Source of the DNA: Achromobacter sp. AONIH1
GTDB lineage: Bacteria; Pseudomonadota; Gammaproteobacteria; Burkholderiales; Burkholderiaceae_B
Assembly: GCF_002902905.1 (NCBI RefSeq)
Contig: NZ_CP026124.1
Span: 3,534,001 to 3,598,000, forward strand
Reading direction: 5' to 3'
DNA length: 64,000 bases
Numbering within the stretch: position 1 is the stretch's first letter; every line of letters begins with the position of its first letter. Shown piece after piece: positions 9,887 through 17,717 of this stretch. The translations under genes and the position numbers were made by a program. Under the pieces are notes generated by a model. It saw nothing but the letters and a program-made list of their open reading frames with translations, ran no database searches and had not been told where the DNA came from.

Positions 9887-11014
9887 ATGCATCGGTGGAT
9901 CAAGAATGGGGCGGCCTGCGCCCTGGTGGCAGCCGGCCTGTTGCCCGCGCTGGCGGGCGCGCAGGCGCAGCCCGCCAGGGCCAAGGTGTTCCTCAGCATG
10001 AGCTACGTCGGCAACGACTGGCAGGCGGAGGCCTCGAACATGGTCAAGGCGATGGCGGCGCATCCCTCGCTGGCCAACAAGATCGACCTGCAGGTGCAGG
10101 TGGCCGGTCCCAATGCGCAGAAGCAGATCCAGCAGATCAACGCCATGGTGCAGGCTGGCGCCAAGGCCATCGTCATCTTTCCCATCTCGCCCACCGCGCT
10201 GAATCAGGTGGTGCGCAGCGCTTGCGCCAAGAAGGTGCTGGTGTTCGCCTACGACGGCGAGATCACCGAGCCCTGCGCGCACAACGTTACCATCGACCAG
10301 GAAGAGGCCGGGCGCGTCACGGCGCAATGGCTGGCCGACAAGCTGGGCGGCAAGGGCCGGGTGGTGATGGTGACCGGCGTGCCGGGCACCTCGGTCGACA
10401 CGCAGCGCACCGACGCCGCGAAGAAGGTGTTCGCCAAGTATCCGGACATCAAGGTGGTGGGCGAGGCCGTGGGCATGTGGAGCCAGGCCGTGGCGCGCAC
10501 CGAGCTGTCCAAGCTGCTGGCCACGCGCAGCTGGAACGATATCGACGGGCTGTGGATGCAGGTGGGCTGCTACACCGCCAACGCCATGCAGCTGGAAGCG
10601 GGCCGCAAGCCCGGCCAGTTGCTGCCCTGCGCGGGCGAGGGCTCTAACGGCGGTCGCGTGCAGATGCTGCCGGCCGGCACGGCGGCGGACGGCGCGGCGG
10701 GCAGCTACGCGCCCATGGGCGCGCCGCGCATTTCCTACGCCTCGCCACCGTACTCGGGCGCGCTGGCGCTGAAGCTGGCGGTGCAGGCGCTGGAAGGCAA
10801 GGACGTGCCCAAGCGCGTCACGCTGCCGTTGCCGCTGGTCACCAACGACACCATCAAGCTTTGCCAGGAGGGCAGCTGGGCGGAGATGAAGGCGGGCTGC
10901 AACGCGTTCAAGCCGTCCGTGGTGCAGAACCCGGGCTGGTTCGCGTCGATCTTTTCGGCCGACACGCCGGAGGTCGGGCTGAACGCCGCGCTGTCCGCTC
11001 AACCTGAAAAATGA
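9887..11014 (+). CDS. sugar ABC transporter periplasmic binding protein
   Basis: The 375-residue protein has a signal peptide (residues 1-27, AGAQAQ cleavage region) followed by a periplasmic-binding-protein-4 (RbsB/XylF-like) domain. Landmarks are AGPNAQKQIQQINAMVQAG, IVIFPISPTA and TGVPGTSVDTQRTDA. It would capture a sugar or polyol in the periplasm for the importer encoded next. The start was set at 9887, preceded by AGGAGAC, rather than at upstream in-frame ATGs. Its stop overlaps the ATPase start. Confidence 0.9.
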   Translation: MHRWIKNGAACALVAAGLLPALAGAQAQPARAKVFLSMSYVGNDWQAEASNMVKAMAAHPSLANKIDLQVQVAGPNAQKQIQQINAMVQAGAKAIVIFPISPTALNQVVRSACAKKVLVFAYDGEITEPCAHNVTIDQEEAGRVTAQWLADKLGGKGRVVMVTGVPGTSVDTQRTDAAKKVFAKYPDIKVVGEAVGMWSQAVARTELSKLLATRSWNDIDGLWMQVGCYTANAMQLEAGRKPGQLLPCAGEGSNGGRVQMLPAGTAADGAAGSYAPMGAPRISYASPPYSGALALKLAVQALEGKDVPKRVTLPLPLVTNDTIKLCQEGSWAEMKAGCNAFKPSVVQNPGWFASIFSADTPEVGLNAALSAQPEK

Positions 11015-12672
11015 GTAAGCCAGTGAACGGGCCCACCCCCGAAGCGCTGCGCGCTTCCCCCTCGAGGGGGCATGCCTGCGGACCGGCGGAGCTGGATCCG
11101 CGGCATCCCGATGGCGTGGCGGCTGCTGGTTGCGCGGACGGTGGCGCCGCGCAGGCGCCGGCGGTGCGCGCGCAGGGCCTGCGCAAGGCCTATGGCGCCA
11201 CTGTGGCGGTGGACGACGTGTCGTTCGACATCCTGCCCGGCTCCGTGCATGCGCTGCTGGGCGAGAACGGCGCGGGCAAGTCCACCATCGTCAAGCTGCT
11301 GTCGGGGTTGGTCGAGCCCAGCGCGGGCCGGCTGTGGGTGCATGGCAGCCCGGCCGCGCTGCGCTCGCCGCGCGCGGCGCACGCGCTGGGCATCCAGACC
11401 GCGTTCCAGGAAATGACGCTGGTGCCGGACCTGAGCGTGCTGGACAACATGCTGCTGCCCTATGCGCCGCAAGGACCGCTGGGCATGATCGCGCGCCGCC
11501 GCGCGGCGGAGCGCGTGGACGCGCATCTGCGCGGCCTGGCGTTCGAGGTGGACCTGCGGGCCGAGGCCGGCGCGCTGGAGCTGGCGCAGCGCCAGAAGGT
11601 CGAGATCGCGCGGGCGCTGTGGCGCCAGCCGCGCATCCTGCTGCTGGACGAGCCCACGTCCACGCTGGCCGGGCGCGACGTGGACTGGCTGGGCGGCATC
11701 ATCGAGCGTCTCAAGCGCCAGGGCGTGACCGTGGTGTTCATCTCGCATCGCATGCGCGAGGTGCGCGAGTTCTGCGACCGCCTGACCATCCTGCGCAACG
11801 GCAAGCACATATCCACCGGCCCGGCCGACGCCTTGAGCGACGACGAGGTGATCGAGCGCATCATCGGCCGCAGCCTGTCGCAGGCGTTTCCGCCGCGCCC
11901 GGAACCGCCGACCGAGACGCGGCCGCCGGTGCTGGAGGCGCGCGGGCTGGACGCCGGCCGCGCGCGCGGCGTGGACTTCGTGCTGCGGCGGGGCGAGATC
12001 CTGGGCGTGGCCGGCCTGCAGGGCATGGGCCAGCAGGACCTGTTCAACGCCTGCTTCGGCATGACGCCGCCACGGGCGGGCCAGATCCTGGTGGACGGGC
12101 GCGAGGTCGCGCTGGGGTCGCCCGCCGACGCGATCCGGCCGAACATCGGCATCGGCATGGTGCCCGAGGATCGCAAGACCGAGGGCCTGTTCCTGAAGCT
12201 GGACGGTCGCGCCAACGCCACGCTGCCGGTGGCCGCGCGCTTCGCGCGTTGCGGCGTGCTGAGCGCCCGGGCCGAAGGCGCCGCCGTGGCGCGCGCCTTC
12301 GCGCAGGTGCAGGTGGACCGGCGCGCGGCCTGGACGCCGGCCGGCGCGTTCTCGGGCGGCAATCAGCAGAAGATCGCCATCGCCAAATGGCTGGTGGCGC
12401 AAAGCCGCATCCTGCTGCTGTTCGATCCCACGCGCGGCATCGACGTGGGGACCAAGCACGAGCTGTACCTGTTGATGCGCCGCTATGTCGAGGCGGGCGG
12501 CGCGATCCTGTTCCATTCCACCGAGATCCCCGAAATCGTGCACCTGTGCGACCGCGCGCTGGTGCTGTACGGCGGCCGCGTGCAGACCGAGCTGGCGGGC
12601 GAGGCGTTGACCGAGGCGGGCATCATGCGCGCCGCGCTGGGCGGATCCGAGTCCGGCAGGAGCGCCGCATGA
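11011..12672 (+). CDS. sugar ABC transporter ATP-binding protein (RbsA-type, double NBD)
   Basis: The 553-residue protein contains two ABC ATPase domains. The first has Walker A GENGAGKST and Walker B ILLLDEPTS. The second has a degenerate Walker A region (GLQGMGQQDL), SGGNQQK and a Walker B ending LLFDPTRG, as in RbsA/XylG/MglA. It powers the importer. The first ~50 residues have no family similarity and are encoded by repeat copy B. The ATG overlaps the preceding stop (ATGA). If the extension is not translated, GTG 11164 is the next plausible start. Confidence 0.88.
   Translation: MSKPVNGPTPEALRASPSRGHACGPAELDPRHPDGVAAAGCADGGAAQAPAVRAQGLRKAYGATVAVDDVSFDILPGSVHALLGENGAGKSTIVKLLSGLVEPSAGRLWVHGSPAALRSPRAAHALGIQTAFQEMTLVPDLSVLDNMLLPYAPQGPLGMIARRRAAERVDAHLRGLAFEVDLRAEAGALELAQRQKVEIARALWRQPRILLLDEPTSTLAGRDVDWLGGIIERLKRQGVTVVFISHRMREVREFCDRLTILRNGKHISTGPADALSDDEVIERIIGRSLSQAFPPRPEPPTETRPPVLEARGLDAGRARGVDFVLRRGEILGVAGLQGMGQQDLFNACFGMTPPRAGQILVDGREVALGSPADAIRPNIGIGMVPEDRKTEGLFLKLDGRANATLPVAARFARCGVLSARAEGAAVARAFAQVQVDRRAAWTPAGAFSGGNQQKIAIAKWLVAQSRILLLFDPTRGIDVGTKHELYLLMRRYVEAGGAILFHSTEIPEIVHLCDRALVLYGGRVQTELAGEALTEAGIMRAALGGSESGRSAA
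11029..11105 (-). repeat. GC-rich dispersed repeat, copy B (within coding frame)
   Basis: Read on the minus strand this segment matches copies A and D: a GCCGGTCCGCAGGCATGCCC block, the hairpin core CCCCCTCGAGGGGG, then GCGCTTCGGGGGTGGG. It lies just inside the 5' end of the ABC ATPase gene and is translated in frame as an N-terminal extension (PTPEALRASPSRGHACGP) absent from RbsA-type proteins. Confidence 0.7.
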
Positions 12673-14747
12673 ATACAGACCTGACCGGGAGCGCGCCCAT
12701 GCTGCGTCGCGTATCGCAAGACCGCCGCGCCGGCGCGGGCTGGAGCCGGCATCGCGGCCTCGTCACCGCCATCGCCGTGTTCGCGCTGCTGCTGGCCACG
12801 GTGGCGGCGCTGGGCAATGGCGGCCTGAGCTATTTCGACCTGTCCTTCCTGGCCAGCGGCGGCGCCACGCTGGCGATCGCCGCCATGGGCGCGACGCTGG
12901 TGATCCTGACCGGCGGCTTCGACCTGTCGGCCGGCGCGGTGATCTCGCTGGTCAATGTGGCGCTGGCGCTGGGGCTGGCGGGCGGCGCATCGGCCTCGCC
13001 GCTGGCGCTGACGGCGGCAGGCATCGCCATCGGCATGGCGGCGGGCGCGTTCAACGGTTTCTTCGTCGCCGTGCTGCGGCTGCAGCCCATCGTGGTGACG
13101 CTGTCCACCATGTTCATCCTGCAGGGCGCGATGCTGCTGATCATGGACAAGCCCGGCGGCGCGGTCGCGCCGGCGCTGGCCGAGTTCTACATGGGCGACG
13201 CCGTGCCGGGCCTCGTACCCATGCCGCTGGCGCTGCTGGCGACGCTGGGACTGGCCTGGGCCTGGTTCAAGCGCACCCGCGCCGGGGTGGCCTTGTACGC
13301 CGTCGGCAGCGACGCCGAATCGGCGCGGGCCGCAGGACTGCGGGTCGACGCGACGCGCTTCCTGGCCTATGTCATGGCCGGCGGGCTGTACGGGCTGGCC
13401 GGCGTGTTCCTCAGCGCGCAGACCGGCTCGGGCGATCCGCTGGTGGGCAATCCGCTGCTGCTGTCGCTGTTCGCGGCCGTGGTGGTGGGCGGCACGCGGC
13501 TGGGGGGCGGCCGGGGAGGGCCCATGGGCTCGGTGTTCGGCGCCTACATCCTGATGATCGTCGTCAACATCCTGCTGGTGTTGAACGTGTCTGCCTATTT
13601 CTCGACGGTGGCCGAAGGCCTGATCCTGATCGCGGCGGCGTTGGCCGCCGCCGCCAGCCGCGACTCGACGCTGGCGCTCCAGCTGCGCGCGGCGGCGGCG
13701 CGCTGGCGCGCATGGCGCGCCGGCATGCTGCCGCGCCAGCTGGGCGGGCCGGACCGGCGGCTGGCGCTGCCGGAGGCCGGAGTCGACCTCTCACCCCGGC
13801 CGGGCTTCGCCGTCCGTCACGCCCAGACCCTGCGCTACGCCTTGCCGGCCGTGGTCTGCCTGCTGCTGGTGCTGGTCGTCACCCAATGGACCCTGGGCCG
13901 TTCGCTCACGCATTGGGGCTACTGGAACGCGCTGATCGTGCTGTCCAGCTTCCTGGCCATCCTGGCGCTGGGGCAGGGCGCGGTGATCCTGACCGGCGGG
14001 CTGGACCTGTCGCTGCCCTGGACCATCGGCCTGTCGGGCATCCTGTTCGCGGGCATGACGCAGGGCATGGACGCGGCCATGCCGGGCGCGCTGGCGGCGG
14101 TGTTGCTGGTCGGCGGTCTGATCGGGCTGGTCAACGGCCTGGCCGTGGCGGCGCTGGGGCTGTCGCCCATCGTCGCCACGCTGGCCGTCAACGGCATCCT
14201 GCAAGGCTTGGCGCTGCTGTATTCGGGCGGCACGCCGGCGGGCTTCGCGCCGCCGCTGCTGCGCGGCTTCATGACGGGGCAGGTGCTGGGCGTGACGCCG
14301 GTGGTGCCGGCGATGGCGCTGTTCGCCGTGCTGGCGGTGCTGCTGCTGTCGCACACGGCCTTCGGCCGGCGCGTGTACGCGGTCGGCAACAGCGTGCGCG
14401 CGGCGCGGCTGGCGGGCGTGCCGGTGGGGCGCACGCTGGTCTGCGCCTATGTGCTGTCGGGCCTGTGCGCCGCGCTGGCCGGCATCCTGCTGACGGGTTT
14501 TTCCGGCCAGGCCAGCCTGGGCATGGGCGATGACTACCTGCTGCCGTCGATCGCGGCGGTGGTGGTGGGCGGCGGCCTGATCACGGGCGGACGCGGACAT
14601 TATCTGGGCATGCTGGCGGGCGTGCTGCTGCTGACGGCGTTGCAGACGCTGCTGGCCGGCAGCAACCTGCCTTACGCGACCCGCGCCATCCTGTACGGGC
14701 TGGTGGTGCTGGGCGCGGTGATCGCGCTGCGCGAGCGGCGCGCATAG
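12669..14747 (+). CDS. fused double sugar ABC permease (RbsC-RbsC)
   Basis: This 692-residue membrane protein is two complete RbsC-type (BPD_transp_2) permeases joined head to tail. The EAA-like signature region appears twice, GGFDLSAGA near residue 82 and GGLDLSLPW near 443. Other landmarks also repeat (LYAVGSDAESARAAGL near 209 and VYAVGNSVRAARLAGV in the second half). A charged, arginine-rich linker of ~60 residues (330-390) joins the halves. Family members are normally ~330 residues and work as a dimer, so this protein supplies both halves of the channel. Its start overlaps the ATPase stop (ATGA). Confidence 0.9.
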   Translation: MNTDLTGSAPMLRRVSQDRRAGAGWSRHRGLVTAIAVFALLLATVAALGNGGLSYFDLSFLASGGATLAIAAMGATLVILTGGFDLSAGAVISLVNVALALGLAGGASASPLALTAAGIAIGMAAGAFNGFFVAVLRLQPIVVTLSTMFILQGAMLLIMDKPGGAVAPALAEFYMGDAVPGLVPMPLALLATLGLAWAWFKRTRAGVALYAVGSDAESARAAGLRVDATRFLAYVMAGGLYGLAGVFLSAQTGSGDPLVGNPLLLSLFAAVVVGGTRLGGGRGGPMGSVFGAYILMIVVNILLVLNVSAYFSTVAEGLILIAAALAAAASRDSTLALQLRAAAARWRAWRAGMLPRQLGGPDRRLALPEAGVDLSPRPGFAVRHAQTLRYALPAVVCLLLVLVVTQWTLGRSLTHWGYWNALIVLSSFLAILALGQGAVILTGGLDLSLPWTIGLSGILFAGMTQGMDAAMPGALAAVLLVGGLIGLVNGLAVAALGLSPIVATLAVNGILQGLALLYSGGTPAGFAPPLLRGFMTGQVLGVTPVVPAMALFAVLAVLLLSHTAFGRRVYAVGNSVRAARLAGVPVGRTLVCAYVLSGLCAALAGILLTGFSGQASLGMGDDYLLPSIAAVVVGGGLITGGRGHYLGMLAGVLLLTALQTLLAGSNLPYATRAILYGLVVLGAVIALRERRA

Positions 14748-14757
14748 CGGATTCGTA

Positions 14758-14780
14758 GCGGGCCGCCGTGAGCGGCCCGC
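14758..14780 (+). terminator. hairpin between permease and dehydrogenase genes
   Basis: GCGGGCCGC and GCGGCCCGC form a perfect 9-base stem around CGTGA, 11 bases after the permease stop. No T-tract follows. It may attenuate or process the operon mRNA between transport and enzyme genes. Confidence 0.5.
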
Positions 14781-14815
14781 CATCAGGCGGCGCGAGCCGC
14801 GGGAGAGAGAGCGGC

Positions 14816-15766
14816 ATGGCGAATGTGGCAATCATCGGCGCGGGCCTGATCGGCCGGGCATGGGCCCTGGTGTACGCGCGCGGCGGGCACCGTGTCCGGC
14901 TTTGGGACAGCCAGCCCGGGCAGGTCGAGCAGGCGCTGGCCTTCGCGCGCGAGGTGGCGCCGGGGCTGGCGCAGGCGGGCCTGCTGCGCGGGCGCACGGA
15001 GGACCAGCTGCTGGCGGCGCTGGAGCCCGCCGAGCGCATGGAGGACGCGCTGCGGGACGCCGACTACGTGCAGGAAAGCACGCCCGAACGCCTGGACAGC
15101 AAGCGTCGCGTCTATGCCGAACTGGATCGCCTGGCGCCGGCTGGCGCGATCCTGGCCAGCTCGACCTCGGCCCTGCTGCCCTCGCATTTCACGGCGGACC
15201 TGCCTGGCCGCGCGCGTTGCCTGGTGGCGCATCCGATCAATCCGCCGTACCTGGTGCCGGCCGTGGAAATCGTGCCGGCGCCCTGGACCGACGCCGCCTG
15301 CGTCGAGCGAGCGCGCAGCCTGTTGGCCGAGGCCGGCCAGCAGCCCATCGTGATGCGGCGCGAGATCGACGGCTTCGTCGTCAACCGGCTGCAGGGCGCG
15401 CTGCTGCACGAGGCGTTCCGGCTGGTGGCCGACGGTTATGCCGGCGTCGAGGACGTGGACACCTGCATCCGCGACGGTTTGGCGCTGCGCTGGGCCTTCA
15501 TGGGCCCGTTCGAGACCATCGACCTGAACGCCCCGGCCGGCGTGCGCGACTACGCCGAACGCTACGAAGGCATGTACGCCGAGATGTTCGAGTCCATGAC
15601 CCGGCGCGTGCCCTGGAGCGGCGCCACGCTGGACCGCGTCGAGGCGCAGCGCCGCGAGCATCTGCCCGCCGACGGGCTGGCCCAGCGCCAGATCTGGCGC
15701 GACCTGCGCCTGATGGAACTGGCCGCGCACAAGGAGCGGCTGCGCCAGGGGCGGGAGCTGCCTTGA
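14816..15766 (+). CDS. 3-hydroxyacyl-CoA-dehydrogenase-family enzyme (L-gulonate 3-dehydrogenase-like)
   Basis: The 316-residue NAD-dependent oxidoreductase has an N-terminal Rossmann fold (VAIIGAGLIGRAWA, residues 4-17) and the catalytic Ser/His/Asn set of the family (ASSTSALLPS, VAHPINPPYL, GFVVNRLQGALLHEA). Lambda-crystallin/L-gulonate 3-dehydrogenase relatives of this length oxidise the C3 hydroxyl of sugar acids rather than acyl-CoA. That is my preferred role, because it is followed by a beta-keto acid cleavage enzyme. The ATG at 14816 is preceded by GGGAGAGAGAG. Confidence 0.8.
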   Translation: MANVAIIGAGLIGRAWALVYARGGHRVRLWDSQPGQVEQALAFAREVAPGLAQAGLLRGRTEDQLLAALEPAERMEDALRDADYVQESTPERLDSKRRVYAELDRLAPAGAILASSTSALLPSHFTADLPGRARCLVAHPINPPYLVPAVEIVPAPWTDAACVERARSLLAEAGQQPIVMRREIDGFVVNRLQGALLHEAFRLVADGYAGVEDVDTCIRDGLALRWAFMGPFETIDLNAPAGVRDYAERYEGMYAEMFESMTRRVPWSGATLDRVEAQRREHLPADGLAQRQIWRDLRLMELAAHKERLRQGRELP

Positions 15767-15846
15767 ACCCCATTCCCCTTTCCGATTGTTGATTCCCCAT
15801 CGCGCCGGCCGCCGGCCCGCGCATCTTCCAAGCTTGGAGCAGAAGC

Positions 15847-16776
15847 ATGTCCCAGGAAAAAGTCATCATCACCTGCGCCATCACCGGCGCGATCCACACG
15901 CCGTCGATGTCGCCGCACCTGCCGATTCAGCCGGAGCACATCGCGCGCGAGGCCATCGCCGCCGCCGAGGCGGGCGCCGCCATCCTGCACCTGCACGCGC
16001 GCAACCCCGAGAACGGCAAGCCGGACCAGACGCCGGAAGCCTTCGCGCGCTTCCTGCCGCAGGTCAAGCAGGGCACCAACGCGGTCATCAACATCACCTC
16101 CGGCGGCAGCCCCTACATGCGGGTCGAGGAACGCGTCCGGCCCGCCGCGCAGTTCAAGCCCGAGGTCGCCTCGCTGAACATGGGCTCGATCAACTTCGGC
16201 CTGTACCACCTGCTGAACAAGTACACCGAGTTCCAGTTCGAGTGGGAACGCGAGCACCTGGAGGCCACGCGCGACCTGATCTTCCGCAACAGCTTCAAGG
16301 ACATCGAGTACATCCTGTCCACCTGCTACGACAACGGCACGCGCTTTGAATTCGAGTGCTACGACATCGCCCACCTGTACAACCTGGCCCACTTCGCCGA
16401 CCGGGGCCTGGTCAAGGCGCCGTTCTTCGTGCAGTCGGTGTTCGGCCTGCTGGGCGGCATCGGCACGCACCCCGAGGACGTGATCCACATGCGCCGCACC
16501 GCCGACCGCCTGTTCGGCAAGGACTACCGCTGGTCGGTGCTGGGCGCCGGCGCCAGCCAGTTCCGCGTCGCCGCGCAGTCCGCCGCCATGGGCGGCAATG
16601 TGCGGGTGGGGCTGGAGGACAGCCTGTGGGCCGGCAAGGGCAGGCTGGCGCAGTCGAACGCCGAACAGGTGCGCTCGGTGCGGCAGATCATCGAGGGCCT
16701 GGGCCTGCAGATCGCCACGCCCGAGGATGCCCGCCGCATCCTGCAGCTCAAGGGCGGCGACCAGGTGGCGTTCTGA
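15847..16776 (+). CDS. beta-keto acid cleavage enzyme (BKACE, DUF849)
   Basis: The 309-residue protein has all BKACE landmarks: CAITGAIHTPSMSPHLP at the start, the zinc-binding HLHAR with His 48 and His 50, ITSGGSPYM, and SVFGLLGGIGTHPEDV. These TIM-barrel enzymes condense a beta-keto acid with acetyl-CoA to give a CoA ester plus acetoacetate. The substrate class depends on neighbours. Here a 3-dehydrogenase and a lactonase suggest a 3-keto sugar acid. It lies 80 bases after the dehydrogenase and 16 bases before the lactonase. Confidence 0.88.
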   Translation: MSQEKVIITCAITGAIHTPSMSPHLPIQPEHIAREAIAAAEAGAAILHLHARNPENGKPDQTPEAFARFLPQVKQGTNAVINITSGGSPYMRVEERVRPAAQFKPEVASLNMGSINFGLYHLLNKYTEFQFEWEREHLEATRDLIFRNSFKDIEYILSTCYDNGTRFEFECYDIAHLYNLAHFADRGLVKAPFFVQSVFGLLGGIGTHPEDVIHMRRTADRLFGKDYRWSVLGAGASQFRVAAQSAAMGGNVRVGLEDSLWAGKGRLAQSNAEQVRSVRQIIEGLGLQIATPEDARRILQLKGGDQVAF

Positions 16777-16792
16777 ATCAAAGGAGACAGGC

Positions 16793-17668
16793 ATGCGCAT
16801 CGAGATTCTGGCCGACGTCAAGACCACGCTGGGCGAGGGCCCCTTGTGGGACGTGGACGAGCAGCGGCTGTACTGGATCGACAGTTTCGACGGCCGGGTA
16901 TTCCGCTGCACCGCCGACGGCCGCGAGCTGCGCGCCTGGGACGTGCCGCAGAAGATCGGCTCAATGGCGCTGCGCAAGCAGGGCGGGGCGGTGGTGTCGC
17001 TGGCGCGCGGCTTTCACTTCCTGGATTTTCGCAGCGGCGAGGTCGAGCTGATCGTCGATCCCGAGCCCGACAAGCCCGCCAACCGGCTGAACGACGGCAA
17101 GGTCGACCGGCAGGGGCGTTTCTACGCCGGCAGCATGGACACGCAGGAAGCCGGGCCCAATGGCGCGCTCTACCGGCTGGATCCGGACCTGTCGCTGCAT
17201 CGGCTGGACACCGGCATCGTGGTGTCGAACGGCCCTTGCTGGAGCCCGGACGGCAGGACCTTCTATTTCGCCGATACCTGGTCGGGCGAGATCTGGGCCT
17301 ATGACTGCGATCCAGCCAGCGGCGCGATCTCGAACCGCCGCACCTTCACGCGCGTGGACATGAGCGGCGGCGGCGCGGCCGACGGCTCCACGGTGGACGC
17401 CGAGGGCTATCTGTGGAACGCCCAGGTCTACGACGGCAAGCTGGTGCGCTATGCGCCCGACGGCAGCGTGGACCGCGTCATCGAGATGCCGGTCAAGAAA
17501 GTCACCAGCGTGATGTTCGGCGGCCCGGAGCTGGACGTGCTGTACGTCACGTCCATGGCCAAGCCGCCGCTGCCGCGCTTTCCGCAGGACGGCGTGGCGC
17601 GCGGCAGCCTGTTCGCGTTGCACGGGCTGGGCGTGCGCGGCTTGCCCGAGCCGCGCTTCGGCGGTTGA
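16793..17668 (+). CDS. SMP-30/gluconolactonase-family lactonase
   Basis: The 291-residue six-bladed propeller has the expected divalent-metal ligands: Glu15 (LGEGPLWD), Asn146 (VVSNGPCWS) and Asp197 (DGSTVD), plus NRLNDGKVD near residue 97. Such enzymes open aldonolactones. An AAGGAG site precedes the ATG. Longer upstream frames here are shadows of the BKACE gene. As last gene of the operon it would supply the aldonate for the dehydrogenase, although no sugar 1-dehydrogenase is encoded nearby. Confidence 0.87.
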   Translation: MRIEILADVKTTLGEGPLWDVDEQRLYWIDSFDGRVFRCTADGRELRAWDVPQKIGSMALRKQGGAVVSLARGFHFLDFRSGEVELIVDPEPDKPANRLNDGKVDRQGRFYAGSMDTQEAGPNGALYRLDPDLSLHRLDTGIVVSNGPCWSPDGRTFYFADTWSGEIWAYDCDPASGAISNRRTFTRVDMSGGGAADGSTVDAEGYLWNAQVYDGKLVRYAPDGSVDRVIEMPVKKVTSVMFGGPELDVLYVTSMAKPPLPRFPQDGVARGSLFALHGLGVRGLPEPRFGG

Positions 17669-17717
17669 AGCGGCCGGGCGGTTTGGGCCCCCGGCCCGCC
17701 TTGGCGCGGCGGCGGGT

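Noticed and set aside
11130..12668. 512-codon extension upstream of the fused permease
   Set aside because: It overlaps the ABC ATPase in another frame and has no family similarity. The ATG at 12669 overlaps the ATPase stop as expected.
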